A stretch of DNA of 52,765 nucleotides from Rhodovulum kholense (GTDB lineage Bacteria; Pseudomonadota; Alphaproteobacteria; Rhodobacterales; Rhodobacteraceae): contig NZ_QAYC01000022.1 in assembly GCF_003053725.1 (NCBI RefSeq), positions 1 through 52,765 on the forward strand, in the 5' to 3' direction. The position numbers and the translations under genes are program-made. Below, in pieces: positions 8,447-17,053 of the stretch. The notes beneath the pieces are model-generated. The model did not search any database. It saw only the letters and a program-made list of their open reading frames with translations, and was not told the DNA's origin. The stretch's first letter is position 1, and each line of letters opens with the position of its first letter.

Positions 8447-9059
8447 CCGCAGCCGCCTGCAGCATCTGCGCGATGGCATAAAGCCGCTTTTCCAGCAGCA
8501 CCGGCGTTTCGCAGACATAAGTCAGCGATTTCTGCCGGTCGGTATAGATGCGTTCGTCCCAGGCGATCTGTTCCTCGAGACTGTCGGCGCGGTCGTAGTC
8601 CGGCGGGTCGGCCTCCATCGCTGCGTCCATCTCGGCGCGCGCCGCGTCGATCCGTTCGGCAAGGGCGGTCTGTTTCAGCGCGTAGGATTGGATCCCCTTC
8701 ATGATGGTGCGGCGCTGGGCGGCGAGCCGGTCGAAGCTGGCCTGGAACAAAAGCCCCATAAGGTCGGGCCCGGCCGCCTGCGCGGCTGCGAAATCGGCGA
8801 CCCGGGGGCCGAGGTCTTCAAGCGAGAGCCGCCGGAGCGCGAGCCGGGCGGCAAGATCGGTCACGGCCGAGCGGGTGTCGGGGTCGAGGGCGGCGAGCCC
8901 CTCGGGGTCGATCGGTTCGGGCCACATCAGGCCCGGCGAAAGCCGGTCGACCTTGCGCTGGATGCAGGGCCAGGTCGGGTCCGAGAAATCGGCCGCCGCC
9001 GCGGGCAGCGTGCCTGCCAGCGCGCACAGCGCCACCGCCATCGTCGCAATGGTCCGCAT
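8424..9059 (-). CDS. Exported helical protein of unknown function
   Basis: A 211-residue product with signal peptide MRTIATMAVALCALAG and cleavage near AAAADF. The mature N-terminus reads DPTWPCIQRKVDRLSPGLMW, which looks like a family signature. The rest is helix-prone and charged (RIDAARAEMDAAM, DSLEEQIAWDERIY), suggesting a coiled or helical bundle. It has two cysteines, one in TWPC and one in YVCETP. The start at 9059 is set by the signal peptide. It lies divergent to the formaldehyde dehydrogenase gene. No enzymatic motif is seen. Confidence 0.7.
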   Translation of the reverse strand: MRTIATMAVALCALAGTLPAAAADFSDPTWPCIQRKVDRLSPGLMWPEPIDPEGLAALDPDTRSAVTDLAARLALRRLSLEDLGPRVADFAAAQAAGPDLMGLLFQASFDRLAAQRRTIMKGIQSYALKQTALAERIDAARAEMDAAMEADPPDYDRADSLEEQIAWDERIYTDRQKSLTYVCETPVLLEKRLYAIAQMLQAAAVTPTPSR

Positions 9060-9210
9060 GTCAGATCCTCCCGTGAGGAACTTTATCGGACCCGCGTCGC
9101 CTGTCCACCGGGTCGCATACCAACCAAGGTCGCAATTGCCGGTGGAAGGGGGGGCTTTCATACTCGTAACATAAGAGAATTCTAAGAACCGTCTCCGGAG
9201 GAACTATCCC
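9060..9210. promoter_or_regulatory. Divergent promoter region upstream of adhC
   Basis: A 151-bp gap between divergent genes, with an AT-richer stretch at about 9158-9185 (TTCATACTCGTAACATAAGAG) suitable for a -10 region of the plus-strand operon. CGGAGGAACT is the ribosome-binding site for adhC. No defined operator was recognised. Confidence 0.4.
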
Positions 9211-10323
9211 ATGAGAACCCGTGCCGCCGTGGCCTTTCAGGCGGGCAAGCCGCTTGAAGTGACCGAGGTCGAACTGGACGGCCCCCGCGAGGGCGAGGTC
9301 CTGGTCGAGATCAAGGCGACCGGCATCTGCCATACCGACGAATTCACCCTTTCGGGCGCCGACCCGGAGGGGCTTTTCCCGGCGATCCTCGGCCATGAGG
9401 GCGCGGGCGTGGTGGTCGAGGTCGGCCCCGGCGTGAAAAGCGTCAAGCCGGGCGATCACGTGATCCCGCTTTACACGCCCGAATGCCGCGAATGCGACTA
9501 TTGCCTCAATCCCAAGACCAATCTCTGTCAGTCGATCCGCACGACCCAGGGCCAGGGGCTGATGCCCGACGGCACCTCGCGCTTTCGCACGCTCGATGGC
9601 GACCCGATCCTGCATTACATGGGCTGTTCGACCTTCTCGAACTACACCGTGCTGCCCGAGATCGCGGTGGCGAAGATCCGCGAGGATGCGCCCTTCGACA
9701 AGGTCTGCTATATCGGCTGCGGCGTGACCACCGGCGTCGGCGCGGTCGTCAACACCGCCAAGGCCGAACCCGGCTGCCGGGCGGTGGTCTTCGGGCTGGG
9801 CGGGATCGGGCTGAACGTGATCCAGGGCCTGCGGATGATCGGCGCCGACCAGATCGTGGGGGTCGATCTGAACCCCTCGAAGAAGGCCATGGCCGAACGC
9901 TTCGGGATGACCGATTTCGTCAACCCCTCCGAGGTCGAGGGCGATCTGGTGCCCTATCTCGTGAACCTCACCAAGGGCGGGGCCGATTACAGCTTCGACT
10001 GCACCGGCAACGTCAAGGTGATGCGCACCGCCCTGGAATGCGCCCACAAGGGCTGGGGCGAGTCGATCATCATCGGCGTGGCGCCGGCGGGGGCCGAAAT
10101 CTCGACCCGGCCGTTCCAGCTGGTCACCGGGCGCACGTGGAAGGGCACCGCCTTCGGCGGCGCGCGCGGCCGCACCGACGTGCCGAAGATCGTCGAGTGG
10201 TACATGCAGGGCAAGATCGAGATCGACCCGCTGATTACCCACACGCTCAGCCTCGACGAGATCAACAAGGGCTTCGACCTGATGCATTCGGGCGAGAGCA
10301 TCCGCAGCGTGGTCCTGTACTGA
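9211..10323 (+). CDS. adhC: S-(hydroxymethyl)glutathione dehydrogenase (class III ADH)
   Basis: This 370-residue cytoplasmic zinc enzyme oxidises S-hydroxymethylglutathione, formed from formaldehyde and glutathione, to S-formylglutathione with NAD+. The sequence shows catalytic zinc ligands C40 (GICHTDEF) and H62 (GHEGAGVV), the four structural zinc cysteines C92, C95, C98 and C106 (ECRECDYC, then NLC), and the dinucleotide loop [13 protein letters not shown]. Length is typical of class III enzymes. A strong GGAGGAAC precedes the ATG. The hydrolase for its product starts 12 bases after the stop. Synonyms are flhA, adhI, frmA and gfaD. Confidence 0.97.
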   Translation: MRTRAAVAFQAGKPLEVTEVELDGPREGEVLVEIKATGICHTDEFTLSGADPEGLFPAILGHEGAGVVVEVGPGVKSVKPGDHVIPLYTPECRECDYCLNPKTNLCQSIRTTQGQGLMPDGTSRFRTLDGDPILHYMGCSTFSNYTVLPEIAVAKIREDAPFDKVCYIGCGVTTGVGAVVNTAKAEPGCRAVVFGLGGIGLNVIQGLRMIGADQIVGVDLNPSKKAMAERFGMTDFVNPSEVEGDLVPYLVNLTKGGADYSFDCTGNVKVMRTALECAHKGWGESIIIGVAPAGAEISTRPFQLVTGRTWKGTAFGGARGRTDVPKIVEWYMQGKIEIDPLITHTLSLDEINKGFDLMHSGESIRSVVLY

Positions 10324-10334
10324 GGCCGCTCGGG

Positions 10335-11171
10335 ATGGATGTGGTCACCCAGAACAGATGCTTCGACGGGGTGCAGATGGTCTGCACCCACCCGTCCGAG
10401 GTCTGCGGCACCGACATGACCTTCGCGGTCTACCTGCCGCCCCAGAGCGGGATCGGCCCGGTGCCGGTGCTGTGGTATCTGTCGGGGCTGACCTGCACCC
10501 ATGAGAACGCGATGACCAAGGGCGGCTTTCAGGAACATGCCGCCGCCCATGGTCTGGCCGTGGTCTTCCCCGACACCTCGCCGCGCGGCGACGGTGTCGC
10601 CGATGACGAGGCCTACGATCTGGGCCAGGGCGCGGGATTCTACGTGAACGCCACCCGCGCGCCCTGGGCCACGCATTACCGGATGTACGATTATGTGCTG
10701 ACCGAATTGCGCGATCTGGTGATGGACCAGTTCCCGCTGGCCGACCGCCACGGGATTACCGGGCATTCGATGGGCGGGCATGGCGCGCTGACGCTGGCGC
10801 TGCGCAACCAGGACCGGTTCGACTCGGTTTCGGCCTTCGCGCCGATCGCCAATCCGACCCAGTCCGACTGGGGCCGCAAGCAGTTGAGCGCCTATCTCGG
10901 CGATGACGAATCCGCCTGGGCATGCTACGATTCGAGCATTCTTCTTGAGGAATACGGCTGGAAGGACGCCATCCTGATCGACCAGGGCGCGGGCGACCAG
11001 TTTCTCGATCTGCTGCGCCCCGAGGCGCTGGCGGGCGTTCTGGCCCGCCGCCGGCAGGCGGGGCTCGTCCGGATGCAGCCGGGCTATGACCACAGTTACT
11101 ATTTCGTCGCCAGTTTCGCAGGCGAGCATGTCGCCTGGCATGCCGACCGGCTGCACCGGCCGCAAAGCTGA
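10335..11171 (+). CDS. fghA: S-formylglutathione hydrolase
   Basis: A 278-residue alpha/beta hydrolase of the esterase D family that releases formate and glutathione from S-formylglutathione. The catalytic triad is visible: Ser145 in GHSMGGHGAL, Asp in DQGAGDQFL and His in YDHSYYFV. The oxyanion region YLSGLTCTHENAM is also present. The ATG at 10335 begins MDVVTQ and lies 12 bases after the dehydrogenase stop, so the two are co-transcribed. Length is normal for the family. Confidence 0.96.
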   Translation: MDVVTQNRCFDGVQMVCTHPSEVCGTDMTFAVYLPPQSGIGPVPVLWYLSGLTCTHENAMTKGGFQEHAAAHGLAVVFPDTSPRGDGVADDEAYDLGQGAGFYVNATRAPWATHYRMYDYVLTELRDLVMDQFPLADRHGITGHSMGGHGALTLALRNQDRFDSVSAFAPIANPTQSDWGRKQLSAYLGDDESAWACYDSSILLEEYGWKDAILIDQGAGDQFLDLLRPEALAGVLARRRQAGLVRMQPGYDHSYYFVASFAGEHVAWHADRLHRPQS

Positions 11172-11489
11172 CGGACCAGAGGGAGGAACCGGCCATGACA
11201 GGAGGGGATCGCAGCACGGGACGGCGCGCGGCCCCCGGCTCTGGTCGGCCTGCCTCTCTCGCCGCCGTCGCCGTCGATGACGGACCCGCAGCCGCCCTGA
11301 CCCGGCGGCGGCGCCGGTCCCGGACCATTTCAGCAGAGGAGGGCAACGCCTGACATTTCCGAACGTGGCGTCGGAGGGAGGACCAAGACACCCGATCGCC
11401 GCGCATTCCGGTTTCGAAACGCCAGGACGCTGAGCCCGTCACGCGGCCGAGGCCGGAACAAGGACAAGACCAACGCAAGGGAGTTGAAC
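11172..11489 (+). promoter_or_regulatory. Leader/promoter region of xoxF
   Basis: The 318-bp gap contains a short Arg-rich open frame (11195-11353), a second purine-rich GGAGGGAGGACC at about 11371-11382 that is not followed by a start codon, and AAGGGAG as the ribosome-binding site before the xoxF ATG at 11490. No confident -35/-10 pair is visible. The long leader suggests xoxF has its own promoter in addition to read-through from adhC-fghA. Confidence 0.45.
11195..11353 (+). CDS. Possible 52-codon small ORF between fghA and xoxF
   Basis: ATG at 11195 is preceded by GAGGGAGGAACCGGCC, a very good ribosome-binding site at suitable spacing. It opens 52 sense codons ending at TGA 11351-11353. 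The product is rich in Arg and Ala, with a run of five arginines near residues 37-41 and no hydrophobic segment. It could be a translated leader or small protein of the xoxF operon, or a chance reading frame in GC-rich DNA. No homolog is recognised. Confidence 0.3.
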   Translation: MTGGDRSTGRRAAPGSGRPASLAAVAVDDGPAAALTRRRRRSRTISAEEGNA

Positions 11490-13292
11490 ATGAGAACGAT
11501 CTACGCCTTGACGTCTGTGATCGCCCTCTCGACGGGGACGGCGGCGCTGGCCAACGAAGCGCTGCAGCAGATGATGGACGACCCGACCCAATGGGCGATC
11601 CAGATGGGGGACTACTCGAACCACCGCTATTCCGAGCTCGATCAGATCAACGCCGACAACGTGGGCGATCTGAAGGTGGCCTGGACCTTCTCGACCGGGG
11701 TCCTGCGCGGCCATGAGGGCTCGCCGCTGGTGATCGGCGACACGATGTACGTGCATACGCCCTTCCCCAACATCGTCTATGCGCTTGATCTGAACGACAA
11801 TGGCCGCATCAAGTGGCGCTACGAGCCCAAGCAGGATACCAGCGTCATTCCGGTGATGTGCTGCGATACCGTCAACCGCGGCGTGGCCTTTGCCGACGGC
11901 AAGATCATCCTGCATCAGGCCGATACCACCGTCGTGGCGCTCGACGCCAATACCGGCGAGGTTCTGTGGTCGGTCAAGAACGGCGATCCCGAGAAGGGCG
12001 AGACCAACACCGCCACGGTGCTGCCGGTCAAGAACAAGGTACTGGTCGGCATCTCGGGCGGCGAGTTCGGGGTTCGCGGCTCGGTCACGGCCTATAACCT
12101 GGAAACCGGCGAGCGGGAATGGCGTGCCTATTCGATGGGCCCGGACAGCGACACACTGATGGACCCCGAGAAGACCACCATGCTGGGCAAGCCGGTCGGC
12201 GTCGATTCCGGCACCGCGACCTGGGAAGGCGACCAGTGGAAGATCGGCGGCGGCACCACCTGGGGCTGGTATTCCTACGACCCCGAGCTGAACCTCGTCT
12301 ATTACGGCACCGGCAACCCCTCGACCTGGAACCCCAGCCAGCGCCCGGGCGACAACCGCTGGTCGATGACCATCATGGCCCGCGATCCCGATACCGGAAT
12401 GGCGAAATGGGTCTATCAGATGACGCCGCATGACGAATGGGACTTCGACGGCGTCAACGAGATGATCCTGACCGATCAGGAAATCGACGGGCAGATGCGC
12501 AAGCTGCTGACCCATTTCGACCGGAACGGCCTGGCCTACACGCTTGACCGCGAAAGCGGCGAGTTGCTGGTGGCCGAGAAATACGATCCGGCGGTGAACT
12601 GGACCACCGGCGTCGACATGGACCCGAATTCCGACACCTATGGCCGCCCGGCCGTGGTGGCGGAATATTCGACCTCGCAGAACGGCGAGGACGAGAACAC
12701 CACCGGCATCTGCCCGGCGGCGCTGGGCACCAAGGACCAGCAGCCCTCGTCCTATTCGCCCAAGACCGGGCTCTTCTACGTGCCGACCAACCATGTCTGC
12801 ATGGATTACGAACCGTTCCGCGTCAGCTACACCGCCGGCCAGCCCTATGTCGGCGCCACGCTGTCGATGTATCCCGCACCCGACAGCCATGGCGGCATGG
12901 GCAACTTCATCGCCTGGGACAACATCAAGGGCGAGATCAAGTGGTCGATCCCGGAACAGTTCTCGGTCTGGTCGGGGGCGATGGCCACGGCGGGCGACAT
13001 CGTCTTCTACGGCACGCTCGAAGGCTATCTGAAGGCGGTCCGGGCCGATACCGGCGAAGAGCTTTACCGCTTCAAGACGCCCTCGGGCATCATCGGCAAC
13101 GTGATGAGCTATGAACATGGCGGCAAGCAGTATGTCGCGGTGCTGTCGGGGGTCGGCGGCTGGGCCGGGATCGGGCTCGCGGCGGGGCTGACCAACCCCA
13201 ATGACGGGCTCGGCGCGGTGGGCGGCTATGCGGCGCTCAGCGACTACACCGCACTTGGCGGCCAGCTGACCGTGTTCACCCTGCCGGATTGA
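11490..13292 (+). CDS. xoxF: Lanthanide-dependent PQQ methanol dehydrogenase XoxF
   Basis: A 600-residue periplasmic quinoprotein with signal peptide [20 protein letters not shown]. Family marks are the vicinal disulfide C124-C125 ([10 protein letters not shown]) near PQQ, repeated tryptophan-docking propeller blades ([28 protein letters not shown]), and [13 protein letters not shown]318 is the catalytic Asp. D320, two residues later, is the extra carboxylate that coordinates a rare-earth ion in XoxF; calcium-type MxaF has Ala there. The start is the ATG at 11490, preceded by AAGGGAG; a TTG six bases upstream is in frame. No mxaFI genes occur in the window, so this is the methanol dehydrogenase of the island. 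The downstream cytochrome XoxG is its acceptor. Confidence 0.98.
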   Translation: MRTIYALTSVIALSTGTAALANEALQQMMDDPTQWAIQMGDYSNHRYSELDQINADNVGDLKVAWTFSTGVLRGHEGSPLVIGDTMYVHTPFPNIVYALDLNDNGRIKWRYEPKQDTSVIPVMCCDTVNRGVAFADGKIILHQADTTVVALDANTGEVLWSVKNGDPEKGETNTATVLPVKNKVLVGISGGEFGVRGSVTAYNLETGEREWRAYSMGPDSDTLMDPEKTTMLGKPVGVDSGTATWEGDQWKIGGGTTWGWYSYDPELNLVYYGTGNPSTWNPSQRPGDNRWSMTIMARDPDTGMAKWVYQMTPHDEWDFDGVNEMILTDQEIDGQMRKLLTHFDRNGLAYTLDRESGELLVAEKYDPAVNWTTGVDMDPNSDTYGRPAVVAEYSTSQNGEDENTTGICPAALGTKDQQPSSYSPKTGLFYVPTNHVCMDYEPFRVSYTAGQPYVGATLSMYPAPDSHGGMGNFIAWDNIKGEIKWSIPEQFSVWSGAMATAGDIVFYGTLEGYLKAVRADTGEELYRFKTPSGIIGNVMSYEHGGKQYVAVLSGVGGWAGIGLAAGLTNPNDGLGAVGGYAALSDYTALGGQLTVFTLPD

Positions 13293-13311
13293 TCCGGCAG
13301 CGCTTGCCACA

Positions 13312-13354
13312 GGGACCGGCGCTGCCATGCATGCGCTTCGGGCGCGCCGGTCCC
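13312..13354 (+). other. Perfect 11-bp stem-loop between xoxF and xoxG
   Basis: Arms GGGACCGGCGC (13312-13322) and GCGCCGGTCCC (13344-13354) pair perfectly across a 21-base loop that itself contains the palindrome GCATGCATGC. No U-tract follows, so it does not look like an intrinsic terminator. The position after the xoxF stop fits an mRNA processing or stabilising element that sets more xoxF than xoxG. Confidence 0.7.
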
Positions 13355-13379
13355 GACGATAACAGAACAGGGTGCGAAG

Positions 13380-13910
13380 ATGACGAAGATGAAACGCCTG
13401 CTTCTCGCGGGCCTTGTGACCGGGATCGCCAGTGCGGGCGCCGCGACCGACAATGCGGCGCAGGAGGCCCGCGGCGACAGTGCCGCCGTCACCGAAGAGA
13501 ACGGCCGCTATTTCACCGCAGACGGGATTCCCACCTACAAGGTGGCGGCCGACGGCACGGTCGACTGGATGACCTATTCGGGCTTCCGGCGCTACCATTC
13601 GGAATGCCATGTCTGCCATGGCCCCGACGGCATGGGCTCGACCTATGCGCCGCCGCTGAAGGATGCGGTCGAGCAGATGGATTATTACGATTTCGTGTAT
13701 ACCGTCTCGAACGGGCGCGAGAATGTCGATGTCTCGCATCAGAAGGTGATGCCCTCCTTCGGGCACAACAAGAACGTGATGTGCTATCTCGACGACATCT
13801 ACGTCTATCTCAAGGCGCGCGGCGACGGCGCGATCCCGCGCGGCCGACCGGCCAAGAAAGAGGCGAAATCCGATGTCATCGCCGAGGACGTGAATGCCTG
13901 CATGGGCTGA
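13380..13910 (+). CDS. xoxG: XoxG, cytochrome c acceptor of XoxF
   Basis: A 176-residue exported c-type cytochrome with one haem site, CHVCH at 76-80, and a likely axial Met124 in QKVMPSFGHN. The N-terminus (MTKMKRLLLAGLVTGIASAG) is a signal peptide. Like other XoxG/cL cytochromes it has a long segment before the haem site and an acidic, aromatic-rich body (DYYDFVYTVSNGREN). It takes electrons from PQQ in XoxF and passes them to the respiratory chain. The start is ATG 13380; ATG 13389 is an alternative. The gene overlaps xoxJ by 17 bases. Confidence 0.93.
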   Translation: MTKMKRLLLAGLVTGIASAGAATDNAAQEARGDSAAVTEENGRYFTADGIPTYKVAADGTVDWMTYSGFRRYHSECHVCHGPDGMGSTYAPPLKDAVEQMDYYDFVYTVSNGRENVDVSHQKVMPSFGHNKNVMCYLDDIYVYLKARGDGAIPRGRPAKKEAKSDVIAEDVNACMG

Positions 13911-14736
13911 CATTTTCGCGGCAGCGTCCTGCGCGGCCCTGCTTTGCTCCCTGGCGGGCGCCGGGCAGGCGCAAACCTCGGACCTGGTCTCGAAGACCGC
14001 GTTCCGGGTTTGCGCCGATCCGGCCAATCTGCCGGTGTCGGACGATCAGGGCGAAGGCTACGAAAACCGGCTGGCCGACCTCTTCGCCCGCGAGCTGGGG
14101 CTGCCGGTGGACTACACCTGGTATCCGATGGCGACCGGGTTCATCCGCAACACGCTTCGGGCCAATCGTTGCGATGTCGTGATGGGCTATGCCCAGGGCG
14201 ACGAGATGGTGCTGAACACCAACCATTACCTGACCTCGTCCTATGTGCTGGTGGTGCCGCGCGCGGGGCCGCTGGCCGGGGTCGAGACGCTGTCTGACCC
14301 CGCGCTGCAGGGCCGCCGGATCGGCATCGTCGCGGGCAGCCCGCCCGCCACCCATCTGGCGCGCGCCGGGCTGATCGGCAGTGCGCATTCCTATCCGCTG
14401 ATGGTCGACCGGCGCTATGAATCCCCCGCCGAGGACATGCTGAACGATCTTGCATCGGGCGAGACGGCGGCGGCGATCCTCTGGGGACCGATCGGCGGGC
14501 CTCTGGTCAAGGCGGGCTATCCCGGGCTGAAGGCGGTGCCGCTGATCCATGAAGAGCTGCCGCCCCGGATGGTCTACCGCATCACCATGGGCGTCCGCCC
14601 CGGCGAGAAGGTCTGGCAGCGCAAGCTGAATTCGCTGATCCGCCGCAATCAGGGCGAGATCGACGCGATCCTGCGCGAGGCCGGGGTGCCGCTTCTCAAC
14701 GACATGGGAACGGCGGTTCTGGACGCAAGCCAGTGA
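13894..14736 (+). CDS. xoxJ: XoxJ, periplasmic binding-protein-like accessory factor
   Basis: A 280-residue protein of the MxaJ/XoxJ group, with an ABC solute-binding fold but no transporter partner of its own. After a signal peptide ending near GAGQAQ, it reads FRVCADPANLPVSDDQGEGY, the hallmark N-terminus of this family, then CDVVMGYAQGDEMV. The fold has been proposed to help mature or activate the methanol dehydrogenase. The start lies within the xoxG 3' end, implying translational coupling, and the stop overlaps the next gene by four bases. Confidence 0.93.
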   Translation: MPAWADIFAAASCAALLCSLAGAGQAQTSDLVSKTAFRVCADPANLPVSDDQGEGYENRLADLFARELGLPVDYTWYPMATGFIRNTLRANRCDVVMGYAQGDEMVLNTNHYLTSSYVLVVPRAGPLAGVETLSDPALQGRRIGIVAGSPPATHLARAGLIGSAHSYPLMVDRRYESPAEDMLNDLASGETAAAILWGPIGGPLVKAGYPGLKAVPLIHEELPPRMVYRITMGVRPGEKVWQRKLNSLIRRNQGEIDAILREAGVPLLNDMGTAVLDASQ

Positions 14737-15284
14737 GACGCGGCGCGGCCGCTGTCCTGCTGGCTGCGCTGGCCCTGCCCGCGCTGGCAGGCGTGCGGGA
14801 ACCGTCCGGCTACAGGATGGACGACTACCGCGCGCCGGTGCCCGACACGCTGCAAGGCGCCCGTGTGGTTGGCCCCGAAGAGGCGCATGCGCTTTGGGCC
14901 TCGGGCGAGGCGGTCTTCGTCGATGTGCTGCCGCGCGCGCCCCGGCCCGCGAACCTGCCCGAAGGCGCGTTCTGGCGCGACCGCCCGCGGCTCTCGATCC
15001 CCGGCGCGGTCTGGTTTCCGAATGCCGGCTATGGCGCCATCGCCCCGGTGACCGAGACCTGGTTTCGCGACGGGCTGCGCGCGGCCACCGGCGGCGACAG
15101 CGCCCGGCCGCTGGTCTTCTTCTGTCTCGACGCCTGCTGGATGAGCTGGAACGCCGCGAAACGGGCGCAATCCTACGGCCATACCCAAGTGATCTGGTTT
15201 CCCGAGGGCTCCGATGGCTGGACCTTCATGGATTACCCGGTCGAGGCGCTGACCGCTGCGCCGGGCGAGCCCGTCACGCAGTGA
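14733..15284 (+). CDS. PQQ-catabolism-associated rhodanese-like protein (CxxxCW)
   Basis: A 183-residue exported protein (signal MRRGAAAVLLAALALPALAG). It has a rhodanese-like layout and the family signature FFCLDACWMSWNAAKRAQ with C131 and C135, followed by WFPEGSDGW. This is the protein annotated elsewhere as PQQ-dependent catabolism-associated CXXCW motif protein; the spacing seen here is CxxxCW. It may handle thiol or sulfur groups together with the SoxYZ-like carriers, but this is inference. It is translationally coupled to xoxJ (ATGA-type overlap) and ends nine bases before a convergent gene. Confidence 0.88.
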   Translation: MRRGAAAVLLAALALPALAGVREPSGYRMDDYRAPVPDTLQGARVVGPEEAHALWASGEAVFVDVLPRAPRPANLPEGAFWRDRPRLSIPGAVWFPNAGYGAIAPVTETWFRDGLRAATGGDSARPLVFFCLDACWMSWNAAKRAQSYGHTQVIWFPEGSDGWTFMDYPVEALTAAPGEPVTQ

Positions 15285-15293
15285 CCGCCCCCC

Positions 15294-16100
15294 TCAATAG
15301 CCCGGGAAATCTTTCCCCGCATGGGTGATCGTGCCCTCGGTATCGGTCATGGTCGCCTCGGCGTGCCGGGTGCCCGCGGGGACGTTCAGCCCGATCTCGG
15401 GGTTTTCCGACAGCGAGATCGATCCGGTGAGCGCAGCGTAAGGCTGGCCGTCAAGTTCGACCTCCAGCCGTTCGACGTAGCGCATCGGAATGAACAGAAG
15501 CGTCACCTGATCGCGTTGCAGCCCCGAGAGGCTCGGATGGCGTATGCCGATCCCCAGCCGCGCCTCCGGCCCGGCATGGGCGAGCGCGGCCAGCCGCCCG
15601 GCGGCGCCAAGGGGCGTCATCTCGAGGCTCATCTCGCCCAGCCGGGCCAGCGCTGCCTCGGGGTCGGTGCCGGGCGGCGCGGCGCAGGCGCCTTGGCCCG
15701 AGGTCTTGACGAAGCCTTCGGCCAGATAGACCTCGCCATCGGCGGTTTCGGCCAGCACATGCAGGGGTGTCGGTCCGTTGATGCGGAAGGTGACGTCGAA
15801 GGCCAGCCGGGGTTCGGGCCGGGCCAGCTCCAGCACCGCCGAGACCGGCATCGGGTTCTCGTCAAGAACGACCGTGACGCGTGCGATCAGCCGCCCGCCC
15901 GGGGCTTCGGCCTCGATCCCGATCACGGTGCGGGCGTCGTTCTCGGTGCGGTAGGGGCTGGCGATCCGGATCGCCTCGCCCGCGGGCAGGGGCGTGCGAC
16001 CCTCCAGCAGCATCGGCGCGATGGCATCCCAAGCGGTCTCGGCGGTCTGGGCCGGGACGGGCGCCGCGGCCAGCAGAAGGCACAGCAGGATCGGGCGCAT
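15294..16100 (-). CDS. Quinoprotein-associated SoxYZ-like carrier, paralog 2
   Basis: A 268-residue exported protein (signal MRPILLCLLLAAAPVPAQT) of the same family as the carrier at 6456-7271. Shared marks are VLDENPMPVS (78-87), one cysteine at the corresponding place (C139 in TSGQGACAAP) and HPSLSGLQRDQVTLLFIP. The residues around the cysteine differ from paralog 1 (SGGCSAP), so the two are not recent duplicates and may have different roles. The start overlaps the preceding propeller stop. It is the last gene of the minus-strand accessory operon. Confidence 0.85.
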   Translation of the reverse strand: MRPILLCLLLAAAPVPAQTAETAWDAIAPMLLEGRTPLPAGEAIRIASPYRTENDARTVIGIEAEAPGGRLIARVTVVLDENPMPVSAVLELARPEPRLAFDVTFRINGPTPLHVLAETADGEVYLAEGFVKTSGQGACAAPPGTDPEAALARLGEMSLEMTPLGAAGRLAALAHAGPEARLGIGIRHPSLSGLQRDQVTLLFIPMRYVERLEVELDGQPYAALTGSISLSENPEIGLNVPAGTRHAEATMTDTEGTITHAGKDFPGY

Positions 16101-17053
16101 CAGGGAGCCTTTGCGACAAAGCGCCCGAAGGCGCGGGGGCCGTCGCCGGTTTCGATCTCGCCGGTGGCGGTCAGGGTTTCGGCGTCGATCAGGCTGACGC
16201 TGTTGGAAAACCAGTTGGCCACGACGACGGTGCGGCCGTCGCCCGTGCTGTCGATGCCCTCGGGGTATTCGCCGACCGCGATTTCGGCCAGGGGCGCCAG
16301 CGTGGCAAGGTCGATGACGCTGACCGTATCGGCATACTGGTTGGTGACGAAGGCGCGCCCGGCCGCGAAGGCCACCCCATAGGGGCGGGCGCCGACCGGC
16401 AGCGTCGCGAGGACCTTGCCCGCTTCGGGGTCGAGGACGCTGACATCGTCCGAGCCGACATTGCCGGCGAAAAGCCGCCCGTCGGGGGCAAAGCCCAGCC
16501 CGAAGGGGCGGCTGCCGACCGGGATACGGGCGTGAAGCCCCAGTGTCGCCAGATCGAAGACCGAGACCTGGTCGGCATCGCGGTCGGCCGAGGCAAGCCA
16601 GCGCCCGTCGGGCGAGACCGCAAGCCCGGCGGGCGCGCTGCCCGTGACAAGCTCGGTCGCGACCGTCATCGCGGCCCCGTCGACCGCCCAGATCCGGGCA
16701 TTGTACCAGTCCGACACGAAAACCCGTCCGCCCGCCACGGCAACGCCCATCGGCCCGCCCTCGAGCGCAAGCCGCCCGGTCTCGGCGCCCGCCGGATCGA
16801 ACCGGCGCAGCGTCTTGCCCTCGGGCGAGACGACGAAGACCGCGCCGGGCGCCACGGCCACCCCGGCTGGCTTGCCGGGCACGTCGATCCGGGCGCGTTC
16901 GGTCCCGGCCGCGAGATCGAGGATCGACAGCCCGTTGCCGTTCTGCACCGTGACATAGGCCAGATCCTCCGCCGCGGCCGGGACGGCGAGGGCCAGCAGG
17001 GCCGCAAGGGCGGCAAGGGGCCTAGGGCGCGCCAAACCGCGCGACCAGCGCAT
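16100..17053 (-). CDS. YVTN-type beta-propeller protein, periplasmic
   Basis: A 317-residue protein with a signal-like N-terminus ending PAAAED and about seven repeats of roughly 42 residues of the YVTN/YNCE type. Examples are VSVFDLATLGLHARIPVGSR, VSVLDPEAGKVLATLPVGAR and VSVIDLATLAPLAEIAVGEY. No haem or quinone motif is visible. It is related in fold to, but distinct from, the propeller at 19421-20410. It overlaps the MxaD-like gene upstream by 32 bases, with no better start. The role is probably protein-protein or metal-ligand binding in the periplasm; unproven. Confidence 0.82.
   Translation of the reverse strand: MRWSRGLARPRPLAALAALLALAVPAAAEDLAYVTVQNGNGLSILDLAAGTERARIDVPGKPAGVAVAPGAVFVVSPEGKTLRRFDPAGAETGRLALEGGPMGVAVAGGRVFVSDWYNARIWAVDGAAMTVATELVTGSAPAGLAVSPDGRWLASADRDADQVSVFDLATLGLHARIPVGSRPFGLGFAPDGRLFAGNVGSDDVSVLDPEAGKVLATLPVGARPYGVAFAAGRAFVTNQYADTVSVIDLATLAPLAEIAVGEYPEGIDSTGDGRTVVVANWFSNSVSLIDAETLTATGEIETGDGPRAFGRFVAKAP

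Noticed and set aside
11439-14027. An 862-codon open frame antisense to xoxF and xoxG
   Set aside because: XoxF and XoxG on the plus strand carry catalytic motifs, signal peptides and ribosome-binding sites; the antisense frame has none.
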